Shown here piece after piece: positions 46,015 to 58,423 of a stretch of DNA of 64,000 bases. This DNA comes from Carya illinoinensis (taxonomy: Eukaryota > Streptophyta > Magnoliopsida > Fagales > Juglandaceae). The stretch spans positions 38,144,001-38,208,000 of the forward strand of contig NC_056760.1 in the NCBI RefSeq assembly GCF_018687715.1, read 5' to 3'. The notes below the pieces were generated by a model. It was not told where the DNA came from, searched no databases, and was given only the letters and a program-made list of their open reading frames with translations. The number at the start of each line of letters is the position of its first letter. Positions within the stretch are counted from its first letter, which is position 1. A program made the translations under genes and the position numbers.

Positions 46015-49000
46015 TGTAACAGCCCGCTAGAAATTCAATTAAGGAATTTCTATTGACTTTAGGAACCTCGTGAAAACTCTGTAAGTTTACACGAATCGAC
46101 TAATCGCATAAATTTTAGCCTGTCAACATAGTTAGTGTTATCACTCACTATGGTGCCAGAAATGCGATTTTAATTATTTGAGATAGTTAAAAGTGTTAGA
46201 ATACATTATAGTCTACACCACTAGACTTAATTGAATATTTAGAATTTTTCAGTACTAAGTTTATTACGTTTATTTTTGGAGTGAATAGTAACCTCGGTAA
46301 ATGTACTGAGCGCAGTGTTTTCAAAATCATAGTGTGAAATGTCCAAATTAGGATAGCGATATTTTATTTGGACACTTGGCAAGATCTTAACCACATATAA
46401 TGAATAGTATTAGATACTTGGCATAAAGAGAAACCATTAGATGGAATTGTGAAGGAAATCAAGGTGTGAGATCATGACACCTAAGCAAAATACACATTTG
46501 GAAAATATCTTAAGAATAGAGATTTAAAATACACATAGAAAGATTTTAGCCACCTTACTCTTCCAAGTCTACTCCATATTTGGAAAATATATTGAGCTGA
46601 TTTTTATAGATATTATTAGATAGAATATTTTGAGATAATATTTTATAGATATTTTGGGTAGGAGAAAACCACACTCAACTCTCAACTCCAGCCTTATCAT
46701 CTCCCTTATCTCTTCATAAGCATCTCCAGCCATCACCCACGAACTTATCTTCATTTACACGTTTCTTTAAAAGAATATCAAACATTCTCTCTCGGACAGC
46801 TTTTAGGAGTTCTTTTGCATGCCCATTTCGAAGCTGTTGTAAGTGTTTTATCATAAAGTTTCCTTCATATAAGTTGTTCCTTTTTGAGTCTAGTTTACAT
46901 GGATATCTTATTTGCCCCATTTGAAGATCATTTGGTCAGTCAAATATTGTGTAAACTATAAAAAGGTCATTCTGGAAGATAAACTGGAGAATATGTTATA
47001 GTTTGGAGTTTTTGACCAAGCTAATGGATAGATATTGGTCCGAAATTTTTATGGAGTATTGTTAACATGTATATATGACTATTGGTTGAGGATTTTTGCA
47101 TGATTGAAGGTTTTGATGAAATATTTGCTTAGATTTAGAAACTTAGAAACTGGAAGAAGAAAAACAGTTTCTATTTTGAGAAAGTTTAACTCTTTGGTGG
47201 TCTAAACCTATTCTAATGACTTTGATAATTTTATTGGAGGATCCTAAGCATCTTATATACATGTTATATTATTATTTTGAAGATATTTGATATTAGTTTC
47301 AAAGATATGAAATTTTATGCAAAGAGATATTCAAATAAGCCAAAGTGTGGATGTTCTTGGCTAAATTTATGTTTTGGTTAATTTTTAACCATGTGATCTT
47401 GAATTAGAAGCTTATATATGTTTTAGGACATCTTTTTAAACCATGTGATGGTTTGGTTTGAAGATCACATATTTATAAGTCATAGATCAAAAGGTTGATC
47501 AAAACAAGTTGGAAACAAAAATCAATAGAAATAGCATATGAGAATTTCGGCCCTATGGAGTTTTAATAGTTGTGATTAGTTTTAAATTTTTCTAAATTGA
47601 TATTTGAGTTGAGGATAAAATTTACATGAGGCATGTAAATTTTGGTGACTTTTGGAGTTAGTATGCAAAATTCTTAAGTTATGGGTAAAACGGTCATTTT
47701 CCTACATGTAGAAAGTAAAATGGAAATTTTACTCTTTAAGTTAGTATTTTTCCATATTTCAAATTATTAGTGATTTAGTACTAACTTTTAGAATCATTAA
47801 TTACAGTTCCTCGTGATCGCGCTTGAGGTTTTATAAGAAACGCGGAGATCGAGGTAAGTTAGCTTTTAACTTACTAGGAGTCTACTGTGTATGTGTGCTA
47901 AGTAAAAGAATTACAGTGTATGTATGTATGTTATCATATATGTCATGCCATGCCAAGTTATCATGTAATTGTCTATTATACAGAATTTATTCTGTCATCA
48001 ATTTTTATCTGTTACACAATATATTCTGTCATGTATTACTATACATTACAAATATGTCATGCTAAATATGTTGTATGTTATATGTTATGCCATGTTACGA
48101 AATGTTACTATCTCAAGTTGGTTATGTATTTCAAATTATGTTCAAGTCACGTTATGTTACGTCAGGGCTTCAGTCCTTTCATAATCCAGTCACGTTTCAT
48201 CTTGAGTATATTCAGTTTATGTAGAATACATGGGGCCACAACAACTGTGGAGTATGTATTTAACTACAAATGTGATGCGTAAAATACATGGGGCCACAAC
48301 AACTGTGGAGTATGTATTTTTCATGTTAAGTCAAGTTTGTGTAGAATACATGGGGCCACAACAATTGTGGAGTATGTATTTTTAAATGTTAAGTCAAGTT
48401 GTGTAGAATACATGGGGCCACAACAACTGTGAAGTATGTATTTAACTACAAATGTGATGCGTAAAATACATGGGGCCACAACAACTGTGGAGTATGTATT
48501 TTTAATGTTAAGTCAAGTTTGTGAAGAATACATGGGGCCACAACAACTGTGGAGTATGTATTTACACGTAGAATACATGGGGCCACAACAACTGTGGAGT
48601 ATGTATTTTTCATGTTAATTCAAGTTTCAGAGCAAGTTCATGCTAAGTCAAGTTCACTTCATGATTCAATTTAAGCTATGTCAATTATGCTATGTTGTAC
48701 ACTAAGTTATGCTTTAATTACTTATGAATTTGATTATGCATTTATGCTTTTACTGTCATCCATGCATCATTAGTCTGTATGGAAGTTTTTTGTTAACTTG
48801 CTGAGATTTGTAATCAAATCTCACCGTGGTAGTCCCAACTACCATTCCCCCCGTATGGTAGATCTTGTTACAGGACCTGAAGGAGGATCAGGAGCTGACC
48901 AACTAGACACAGTCGACTGAACGACGGTGCGTCGTTAATGTTAATATAGTAGTTAAATTACTACTTGTACAATGGAGTTGCATCTCCAGTACTTTTGGAT

Positions 49001-49266
49001 CATAACTATTTTGGAATAGTGCTGTGATCTTAGTTATTCAATGGATCTTTATGTATGAAGTATGTTTTAAGTATTGGGATATTTTCAGTTTGGTGCATAG
49101 TATTGCTAAAGAAAAAAAATTATCCGCTGCGAATATTGCATAATGTTAGATGCATGTTAGGATTATTGCATCTTATATGTCATGAACGGGGGCAGGTAAC
49201 CTTGTGTTGCATGTCTCGACGCTTCAAATGTCCGTCCAATCCCAAACGGAATTTGGGGGCGTCACA
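46015..49266. mobile_element. Long solo LTR (3252 bp), probably Ty3/gypsy, inserted in copia gag
   Basis: Begins TGTAACAGCCCGCTAG and ends TTTGGGGGCGTCACA: TG...CA termini with extended inverted ends TGTAAC / GTCACA. A perfect 5-bp target duplication AGGAA (46010-46014, 49267-49271) flanks it. Removing it rejoins copia gag sequence. There are no coding domains. TGTAACAGCCCG...GGGGCGT(C/T)ACA ends and multi-kilobase length resemble chromovirus (Tekay-type) LTRs, so the superfamily is inferred. It contains the hairpin tandem array at 48221-48615. Confidence 0.8.
48221..48615 (+). repeat. Seven-copy tandem array of a hairpin-forming core inside the solo LTR
   Basis: Seven copies of a roughly 40-base core (AATACATGGGGCCACAACA... 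TGTATTT) are spaced 45-62 bp apart. Each core is self-complementary: AATACAT pairs with ATGTATT, and CCACA with TGTGG around ACAAC. Linkers alternate between AACTACAAATGTGATGC and CATGTTAAGTCAAGTTT types, suggesting higher-order duplication of a two-unit block. Confidence 0.9.
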
Positions 49267-49271
49267 AGGAA

Positions 49272-50020
49272 CGCCCATGTCCTTTGCCATGGCCACCACC
49301 GCGACTTTGTTGATTGTGGAAAGAAAAGTTCTTGTAAGTCAGTTTCGCAGAGGTGAGATTAGTGGTAGTAAACGCTGCCGGAGTGGGAGCTGTAGGTTCC
49401 AATAATTTTTGAAAGAGTTCAAAACTCTCTACCTTGGGCACCAAGTCTGCAAAACATGGGAGGGGAGTAAGTGCCATTTGTGCCATAGAGAAGCTCTAAA
49501 ATTCCTAGCCAAGACCTCGAAAGAACCAGTGCACCTTGTTAGTGCCATCAACAAGTCGACTAATTGCGTGAAGCTAATCACAAAGAGCTTTGAAGGCATG
49601 GGCATACTTAGAAGTAGACCTAGTGCCGCGTTTCATCAATTTTAAATCATCATTGAGTTTGATTTCATGGGCCTTGGAACGGTGGCTGAAAGTGTTCTCC
49701 AAAGAAACCCAAACTTCGCGGTAGGTGGAGAGGCCCACTACTTCAACCATAGCCTCCTCAGTGAGAGAGGACAAGAGAAGGCTTAGAAGCTATTGGTCTG
49801 TGTTCTTCCACGACACATGTTTGACGTTTGGCGTCTGAGAATCTACAGGAGCAAAACGAGGTGGAGGCGTAACTATGCCATCCACATAACCGATTAATTC
49901 TTAGCTTTCTAAGAGAGGAAGCAACTGGCTCTTCCACAGAAGATAGTTGGAAGAGGAAAGTTTTATTGTGACCATGTGAATGAGAGTGTTGAAGGGCAGA
50001 AGAGTGGACTCGGCAGCCAT
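49272..50020 (-). pseudogene. Copia gag (disrupted)
   Basis: The minus-strand ATG at 50020 opens MAAESTLLPFNTLIHMVTIK, followed by SSSNYLLWKSQLLPLLES and a stop, then HVSWKNTDQ and VGLSTYREVWVSLENTFSHR, typical of UBN2/retrotran-gag regions. The GHGKGHGR-rich end is cut by the solo LTR. Beyond it, PRCQQCYKHHG is a degenerate zinc-knuckle remnant. Confidence 0.85.
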
Positions 50021-50068
50021 TGAAGAGAAGGATCGATGGAGGTTAATCCGCAAGGTCTTCTGATATCA

Positions 50069-50290
50069 TGAGAATGTTTGAAAACCACACACCTTGAGTT
50101 GGTGAGTCTATTGCATTATATAGTTGTATTTACACATCTATGTATGAAAATTACATATAGAGATTGATTACATATGAATGAAAAGAATCAAGTAAATAAA
50201 TGGAAAAAAATTAGACTACACTAATCACGGGTTAATGAATTATGTAATAGGAAAGCCTTATATTAAGACAGGGGATCTTCATCCTTATCA
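50069..50290 (-). repeat. Copia 5' LTR
   Basis: 222-bp LTR; on the minus strand it is followed at 50068 by the tRNA primer-binding site. Confidence 0.9.
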
Positions 50291-50295
50291 TAGGA

Positions 50296-52385
50296 TATAG
50301 GAGAGATCTTTCTCACAATGGCTTTAGTAGTGGTGGTGATATTCAATTTCTCATACGACTCATCTCAAATACCTGTATATAAACCTTGAACCTGTTTCGA
50401 TTCAGTTTTACTTGGTAGATTACCAAGAAATCTACGAGAAATTGGTCATAATCAACTGAATAACTAGTTGAACGATACGTTTGGAAAAGTTTCAAAGCTA
50501 GACGAGCTGTAAGTACTGTTGCTAACATGGCACAATTTCTCTCTTTTTCGCCTTTTGTTTGTTTTTAAATGGATGTGTATTGCTCTCTCTTGTTTTTAGC
50601 CATTAGGTGAAAAAAATAAGACGAAACATTTGACAAAAAGATACTATGATTGCTTTGATATTAGAAATGTAAAAGCAGCCGGAAATTGAGATCATGAATT
50701 TTGGGTTAAATTAAATTTTAAAATAATTAAATTTTATGTTTGTGAGATAATAATGGATGTAATAATTAGTAATAAATTAGAGTTGGCAAAATTCAAATAT
50801 AGATTGGGTTTCTTAAAATTCTTAAAAAAACCATCAAATTAATCTCTCTTATTAGTGTAAATTGAAATCTAACAACACATGGCAAGCTTCCTCTTATTGG
50901 TGTAAGTTTCAAACCTCCTTAGCCCCGTTTGGATAGTGAAGGTAATTAATTTTATTTCATCTCATTATTATAATTTTTTTAAATCGTTACATAAAATATA
51001 ATAAACAATTCAATTTTTTAAATATTAAAATAATAATAATATTAAAAAATAATATTCTATTTAACTTTTATTTAAAACTATTTTATATTTTCTCACTATC
51101 CAAACTATATTTAAACATCTACAAAAAAAAAAAAAAAAAAAAAAATCCAGCTTTGACATTTGTGACATTTGAATATGGCCTCCTAGTGCCAACACTGACA
51201 CACATGATTCTCCTCATCACCTACCAATAAGTGTAAAGAGAAATGATATTTACAATTATGGTTGTACAAGCGATGTGCAGTCGCTTTGAAAAAAAATAAA
51301 TTAATATAGGATCTGTATAAAAAAAAAAAACTAACTTTTTAATCGTGGACCTCACTTTTTTTCAAAACGATTGTACGGTATTTACAATTCCACGACTGTA
51401 TGTAGCATTGATATAAGTGCAAATAATAATATTCCTATATCTTATCTTATTCTATACGAAACAATCTCTCATTCATTTTTCCTAACAAAACAACACTTGA
51501 AAACTATATGATATTATAAGCACCAAACTGCCCATACGACCACCTTAGGCACATCGAAAAAATTAAAATAAATAAATAAGAAAAAAAAGAAAAGCAATAA
51601 AAAGCAAGGAAGCATGCATGCCTGATATGACACACCTTTTACTTTAGAGCTGTAATTAATTGACCGAAGAATGAAATAGAAAAAAGAGAAAAATAAAACA
51701 ACAAGGTTGATGATTTTCTTCAAACACGAAAGAGGAACAAGTCTATAAAGAAAGGATGGTTGTTGTCCAACACTAATTAAAGTTGATACCTAAGACTAAC
51801 AATGTCTTTATTTTTCCTCTCTTTTTTAATATCCATTTTTTATTATTTCTTCCGAATTTTATTATTTTTATATCGTAATAACATGTGAGGAAAAATAATT
51901 GAAGACTCAAACGTTTTAAATATTAAATAAATGTATTTTTACATGTTACGGAATAGAATGATCTGGCGGCTATGAACAACAACGGGTGGAAGATCAACGG
52001 ATGTGATTTTTTTTCAAAACATTGGGGCTGGAAAATAAGGGAACAGTCAAATTTGGAAAAATGAGAAGTACAGACGGCAGAGTCTTATTGGATAAAAATA
52101 AAATAATGTGAAAATTGACCGAGGAAAATATCTGACAACCTGCCCGATCTCTGACATGAACAGTCAATCACTCACACGGGGTGTAGCTACCCGAGATCTA
52201 TTCGGGCAGGTCCAAACTACGATGCTACTCCAATAAAAAGATTGCGTTTCTTTACTTGATCCGGTGAATTGTTCTCTGCTGCCCTTCCCTTCCTTTCCCT
52301 GTCTTGCATTGCTTTGCCCAGCGTCACCAACGTCCCGGGAGAACCTCTCCATGTGCTGAGCGAAGAAAACAGGATTGGAGAGGGA
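50296..52385. other. Intergenic and promoter region of the ankyrin-RING gene
   Basis: Apart from the MITE at 50922-51113, the sequence is AT-rich with poly-A runs (51122-51144). The last 200 bases become GC-richer and should contain the promoter and leader of the plus-strand ligase gene. No gene seen. Confidence 0.4.
50922..51113. mobile_element. MITE, GTTTGGATAGTGA family
   Basis: Ends CCGTTTGGATAGTGA and TCACTATCCAAACTATA are inverted repeats, flanked by TTA on both sides (PIF/Harbinger-type duplication). The interior AATAATAATATTAAAAAATA is shared with the other family copies. Confidence 0.75.
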
Positions 52386-55300
52386 ATGGGGCAGGCGCTG
52401 AGCTGCGGAGAACGTGAAGAGAGTGGGCTGTTCGGTGCGGTTGGGAAAGGTGAGGTTGAGCGCCTTGAGGCTATGGTAGACGCAGACCCAAGCGTCCTGG
52501 AAGAGACTAGTGGGTATGGGAGGTTGTCTGCGCTGCATGTGGCGGCTTCAAATGGTCGGATCGAGGTGGGTTAGGTGGTTTCCTCGTTTTTCTTTCTGTT
52601 TTGATGGTTTATGGTTTTTATCTTTCATTTTCTTGGGAGAATTTTCATGGTTTCATTTGGGTTTTGGGTCTGAACTGATGTGAAAATAGGTTGTTTCTGC
52701 GCTTTTGGACCTGTCCCTTAATCCAGATATATTGAACCGCTATAAACAGGTTCAGCTTTTTATCCTTTAATGTGTCTCATACTAAAAGTGTGTGTTTGCG
52801 TGCTTTGTTTAAATATTCTTTTTGTTTGCGAATGATTAGACCCCGTTGATGTTGGCGGCAATGCATGGGAAGATTTCTTGCGTGCAAAAGCTTATTCAAG
52901 CAGGAGCGAATGTATGTTGCTTCTTATTTTAGTTATGAGAATTTTCTCGGTAAAACTTCTTACTTGAGCATCAAAATAAATCGGTATTGATCATGGGTTT
53001 TTTGTGTAATTTACTAGATACTGATGTTTGATTCTCTACATGGAAGAACCTGCTTGCATTATGCTGCTTACTATGGCCATTCAGATTGCCTGCAAGCTAT
53101 TCTTTCTGCTGCTCATTCCACCCCTGTTTCAGATTCTTGGTTCGTCTCTCCACCCTCTGTCTGGCTGTCTGTCTGTCGCTCTCTGCGTGTCTCTCTGTGT
53201 CCTTGATTCACATCATTGCTGATTGATTTTCATTGGCTGATATTTGGGCAGGGGATTTGCAAGATTTGTGAACATAAGAGATGGCGGGGGTGCAACTCCA
53301 CTGCATTTAGCTGCTCGGCAAAGCCGGCCTGAGTGCGTTCATATCCTTTTAGACAGTGGGGCTCTTGTTTGTGCTTCAACTGGTGGATATGGGTAATGCT
53401 TTTAACTTGAGGCGTTGCTATCCCTGTGACTAAATAGCTATCATTTGTCACTCAGATTGATGAAGGTAACGTGATCTGCAGCTACCTAGGAAGTACACCG
53501 CTTCATTTAGCAGCTCGTGGTGGTTCTTTGGAATGTGTCCGCGAATTGCTTGCCTGGGGAGCAGATAGGCATCAAGTAGATTCGTCTGGGTAGGATTCAT
53601 CAATCACTGTGATTAACCTAACTTATGAGCTTGTTTAATTTTTGGATCAACTATAATTTTGCTTCTTAATGCTATGTTTGTAATTATTGCTTGCCTTGTT
53701 GGAACTCCCATTCGATCTTCTTGATTCCTTGCACATGTGTGGGTCAAAAGGGTATTTTAGAAGAACTGAATACAGTGATTATTAATTCAATGGTTGGAAA
53801 ACCCTCTCCTGGGGCCGTACTTTTATATTTCAGAAAAATACATCCAAGAAGCTATTCTATTAAGAATTCGGACCATATCTGTATGGACTATGGACTGCAC
53901 AAATAAGATATTCATAGTGACTAGGGTGAATTTCTACTTTTTGAAAACTAGCAGTTCTCCCTTTTGATTATCCAAGGCTTTAGTAAATTGCCTGTTGCCA
54001 TTGGACTGTTTGTATCAATGGGTTAGTTTGGTCAAAAACTTTGCCAATTAGTATCATCCAAAAGCTGATTCGTGCTTTCTATGTATTAACTCTCTAAATA
54101 CAGGAAATCTCTTTGTAATGAGGAGAGTGGCAGCGTGTGAATTTGTTTTCTTACGAGTAGGCTACCGACTTGAACCTCATGGGCCTTGCAGCAACTAATA
54201 ATTCATTTTTCACAAAAATGCACTCAAAATGATTTTGTGCTATGAACACTTTTTGGAGTTTGACTTGATTTTATTCCCATGTGGTTTACCTTTGTCCTAA
54301 ATTTTTTGAAGTTTGCATTGTATAATGATCATATTGAGAATTTTTGGTTTTGAAGGTCTATTGCAGAAACTTGAAAATGAATGATTTTTGCAGGAGAATA
54401 CCATACACGGTTGCACTGAAACACAAGCATCGAGTTTGTGCAGCCTTATTGGATCCTTCATCAGCAGAGCCTCTAGTCTGGCCATCACCTTTAAAATTCA
54501 TCAGTGAGCTCAATCCAGAGGCAAAAACATTGTTAGAGACGGCCTTGAAGGAAGCAAACATGGAGAGGGAGAAGGCCCTATTAAAGGAGACTGTGTACTC
54601 ACTTCCATCTCTGGATTCTATTGTTGGAGCTGATGACACTGCGTCTGAGGTAATATCCCCTTTTTTCGGTAGAAGGATAATTGTGATGTAAATTCTATGT
54701 ATTTTAGTCCTTGAAAACATCATTTGACGAAAACCTAAAACTCTTGGTAGAATTTATTCAGGATGTTACTTGTAAAACAACAAAGAATTTATTGAGAATG
54801 TTTGTATAAAAATGTATAATTATCCATTCTTAAGATGGTGTATGTTTTACAATTAATTTGAAGAAATGTGACATCAATAAATATGCATTGATTTAATTTG
54901 TACGAGTATGAATAATCCAAGTTGACCAAGGATCTTTGGATAACACCAGCGAATGAGATTGTTCATTTTTGTAAATACGCTGCATTTTTGTAAATAGATT
55001 CTTAAGGTTGAGTCAATTTGCATGGAAATCGTTTCTAGCAGAATTTTGGCAGTGCAAGTACTGTGTTCAAATGCTGTAAAAATTCCCAATCAGCATTCTT
55101 TTCCATTTTGTGTGTTTTTCAACTGTTAACATTGTAAAGAACCATTTTTTTTTTTTTTTTTAAATGGACTCGATGAAGGAATGCCCAGGATGCAGGAGAA
55201 GCACATTTATCAGCATAGCTTTACCTCTGAAGTAGTGAATTATGGAGCTGTATGTTTCTTAAGCCTTGCATGTAGCTTCTTATTTAATGGTGAAATGTTC

Positions 55301-55701
55301 TCAAACAGGCCAGCGATGTGGAGCTATGCTGCATATGCTTTGACCAGTTATGCACAATTGAGGTCAGACCATGTGGTCATCAAATGTGTGCTCATTGCAT
55401 CCTAGCCCTATGCTGCCACAAGAAGCCCAACCCTACGGCTGCTTGCACCACTGCCCCAGTTTGCCCATTTTGCAGAAGTAGCATTACCCAACTGGTAGTT
55501 GCCGAGATTGAAACTAGCAATGATTTAGAACTTGAATTTAGTCCCTCGAACTCGAAGCCAAGGAGATCAAGGAAGTCAAATTTCAGTGAAGGCAGCAGCA
55601 GTTTCAAGAGCTTATCTGCCATGGGCTCATTCACCAGACTGGGTGGTATCAGTCCAGGAAAAATTGCTGCTGAGTGCAACGTGGTGATTGACAAGCCTTG
55701 A
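52386..55701 (+). CDS. XBAT31: Ankyrin-repeat RING E3 ubiquitin ligase, XBAT31/XB3 type
   Basis: Ubiquitin ligase with N-terminal ankyrin repeats for partner binding and a C-terminal RING for E2 recruitment. The rice relative XB3 binds the immune receptor kinase XA21. Exons: 52386-52565, 52690-52749, 52840-52911, 53018-53139, 53252-53392, 53482-53589, 54394-54649 and 55309-55701. All join in phase with GT-AG borders and give 443 residues, close to the family length. The MGQALSCG start suggests N-terminal myristoylation (Gly2) and palmitoylation (Cys7), so membrane attachment is likely. Ankyrin repeats occupy about 45-270 (LHVAASNGRIE, TPLMLAAMHGKISCVQKLI, TCLHYAAYYGHSDCLQAIL, ATPLHLAARQSRPECVHILL, STPLHLAARGGSLECVRELL). 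A conserved linker reads AEPLVWPSPLKFISELNPEA. The C3HC4 RING is at 320-368 (CCICFDQ, CGHQMCAHC, CPFC). The Ser-rich tail contains GSSSFKSLSAMGSF, conserved in this subgroup. XBAT31 versus XB3/XBAT32 placement is probable, not proven. Confidence 0.95.
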
Positions 55702-56977
55702 AATAGCAACCACTTCAAGGACTTAGTTTCTCAGAGTGGGGCAGTATGGAAATCCTGAAGTTGCTTCGGAACTGAGACCCACATGGGGATGGGGTATGAA
55801 TATCAAACACCATTTTTAATTCATATATATCATAATATTCTAAAAGAATATGAGAATAGAGCAGTTAAGGGTCCTTGGGTAAGTTTAGGTTGATGAATTC
55901 CATTCTATCAAGATGAGCTTCATTCAAGTCATACTATTATAGTCCGCGTCGATGTTCATCATGAGGTAAGTATTCAGAATCTATTTTTCCTAGAAAATAT
56001 AGTCAATTTTCTTTGATTGCTCAACCATCTTGGGCAATTCAAAATAGACAACTCCCGAGAAGTAGACCTACTGTATATCCTACTGATGGAAACTGGCCGG
56101 GAGAGGATTCTGTTTAATCCACTAAGAAATGGGGTCTAAGACCTGAAACAGCCGAGCTACAGCAATGCTTATCTACTCATCTCTAGGGCTGATTTCTACT
56201 CCTGCAATGCTTTGTGGAGCTCAAAGCAATGAAAAGTGTATGGATTTCATTCATGTCATGAACAATGCACGTTTTTATTCCTAATGGTCCGAAAATCTGG
56301 ACTTACTATTTCTTTCCAAGCTAGTGTATTTATTTTTTCAGTTTCTTTTCCTTTTTTCCCTTCTATTTATTTCTAAGCTGGTTAAGCATGCATGCCTCAA
56401 GCACAAATATATATATCTATATATATATATATATATATATATATGAATGCACGCCTGATGTGACACTTTCTTTTGAATTTTATATTTTGATCCATTGATA
56501 ATTTGATAGTTTTTGGCTCTACTTTAGAGCTGTACACGTTGTCTTTAAAAAAATAAAATAAAATTCACCATTAAAAAATAAAAATTTTCATATGATCTCA
56601 AATTTACTTACTTGCTTTGATTCTTTTTAAAAACGTTTTTGGTTTCCCCTATATAATTCCATTCTTTTGATTTTAGGCCGCATTCCAATGGGCAAAGCAC
56701 CAAGAATATTTTGAAAGACAGCCTATTCAACAATATATACTACTTTTAAAGCTATGCGGAATTCTTTGTCAAAGTTGCCGCTTGCCTACTCACACGTTAA
56801 CATATAAATAAGCCAAAAAAACCCTCCTTTTCAACATGTTGGGCCTTAGAATTTCGTACTCCTGACAACAAAAACGCCGCCATCTGAATCCGACGCATCG
56901 ACAATTAAGGAACCAATTAGCTAGACCCAAGACAAACATACAACAAAATGTAATGTTCATTGACAGATTGAAGTCTA
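55702..56977. other. 3' flanks between two convergent genes
   Basis: 3' UTRs of the plus-strand ligase and of the minus-strand unknown gene should lie here. There is an (AT)n tract at about 56417-56444 and nothing else recognisable. Confidence 0.5.
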
Positions 56978-58387
56978 TCATTTTATGAGGTATCCACGCA
57001 AGCAGGAGAATAGTAATGGAATCCCATACCCATTGCCGGCCTCTAAAAAATCATTTTTGGATTGTTTTGATCCACCACCTTTCTCATCCAATGGAAAACT
57101 TGATTGAGGAGCAACTTGGCCACCAACAAACAACGAGTTTGCATCGGAAATGGGGAGGGTGGATGAGAAATCACAAGGTGCATTAGTATCAATGGAGGTT
57201 GGGCTGTGCAGATTCCTTCTGTATATGCCTGCCGTTCTCCTCTCTGCTTCTAGAAAGTGACCAAGAGATGGAGTACTGTTATTGCTGGCGTTCACGGCAT
57301 CAGTGTTGAGTTTTGAGCAGAGTGAGAACAGCCATAGCTTGGGCTTGTACACGTTTTTGTTGTTTCTGTCTCTCACGGTTTCTGCTACTCTTCCCCTCGT
57401 TGATCGTCGTGGAAGCTCTAAAATGCTAGAAACTCCAATCAGGCTGCCAAGCGTGATGCTTTTCTCGTGGAAGAATGACCCGGTAGACTGAAAACAATCA
57501 CATTGAAGAGCAAACACCGCATGGAAGACCATATCAAACAAATATCATTATTAGATAGTCTTGGACAACATAAGATTTGTGGACAACATAGTCACGTAAA
57601 GAAAAATGCTTTATCGACAAAGAAATTCTATAAAAATAAACTCATAATAATATTGTCATCAATCCTAGCATCTAATAATTTCCATATAAAATAGACACAA
57701 AAGTAGTTTAATTTCCAAGTTGTAGTGATGATCATGTCTAGATTGATGTACATCGTCATTTTTGTTATCTTGTTCAGGTATCAAGTTAATTAATGCACAT
57801 TTTACCATAGGCTTGGAAATAATGGTACAGATCATTCATGTAAACATTACTGTGTACAATGTTTAAGAGGGTCAGAAATAGAAAAAACCATGGTAAATAT
57901 GTTTGTTGGAAAACAATACTGATCTTCATACGGGATTTTCTATGAAAAGCTGGGCCACTACTGTCTGTAAAAATATGAAAATAACTTGGGTATCTTGCTT
58001 GGGTTTTCGTTACATTGAACTTTATAAGCTGAAGCCGAGTATTGACAAGCATAACGTACGTACGTAGCACTACACATTTTTTTAATGCAAACTGCAAAGC
58101 ATGAGATTCATATCTAAAGACTAAAGTAACACTAATTTCAAGTATACATATATTAATTAAACGCCATCATATATAGAAAACCATGTGGAAAGAGTAAAGT
58201 ACTACATATATATATATATATATATAATGACCAGGAGACTGATAAATTATCTGCACATATCCACACATACATGAACATGAGCACACGTAGGAAACGTAGA
58301 TGTTTATTGTAGTCATGATATATATTTGAAAATAAAAACCCATAGCCTGTGCGGTAATTATACATGATGAGATCTCCGATCCTCAAT

Positions 58388-58423
<36 letters not shown>

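Noticed and set aside
48221..48615. CRISPR-like array of repeats and spacers
   Set aside because: Seven regular repeats superficially resemble one, but the linkers are repeated rather than unique, the DNA is plant nuclear and it lies in an LTR.
47823..48618. Several overlapping frames rich in Tyr/Cys/His, and repeated HGATTTVEYV-like peptides
   Set aside because: They fall in the solo LTR and its minisatellite; the peptide repetition simply mirrors the DNA repeat.
55392..55718. 108-codon minus-strand frame over the RING exon
   Set aside because: Shadow of the XBAT31-like last exon, which has full zinc ligands on the + strand.
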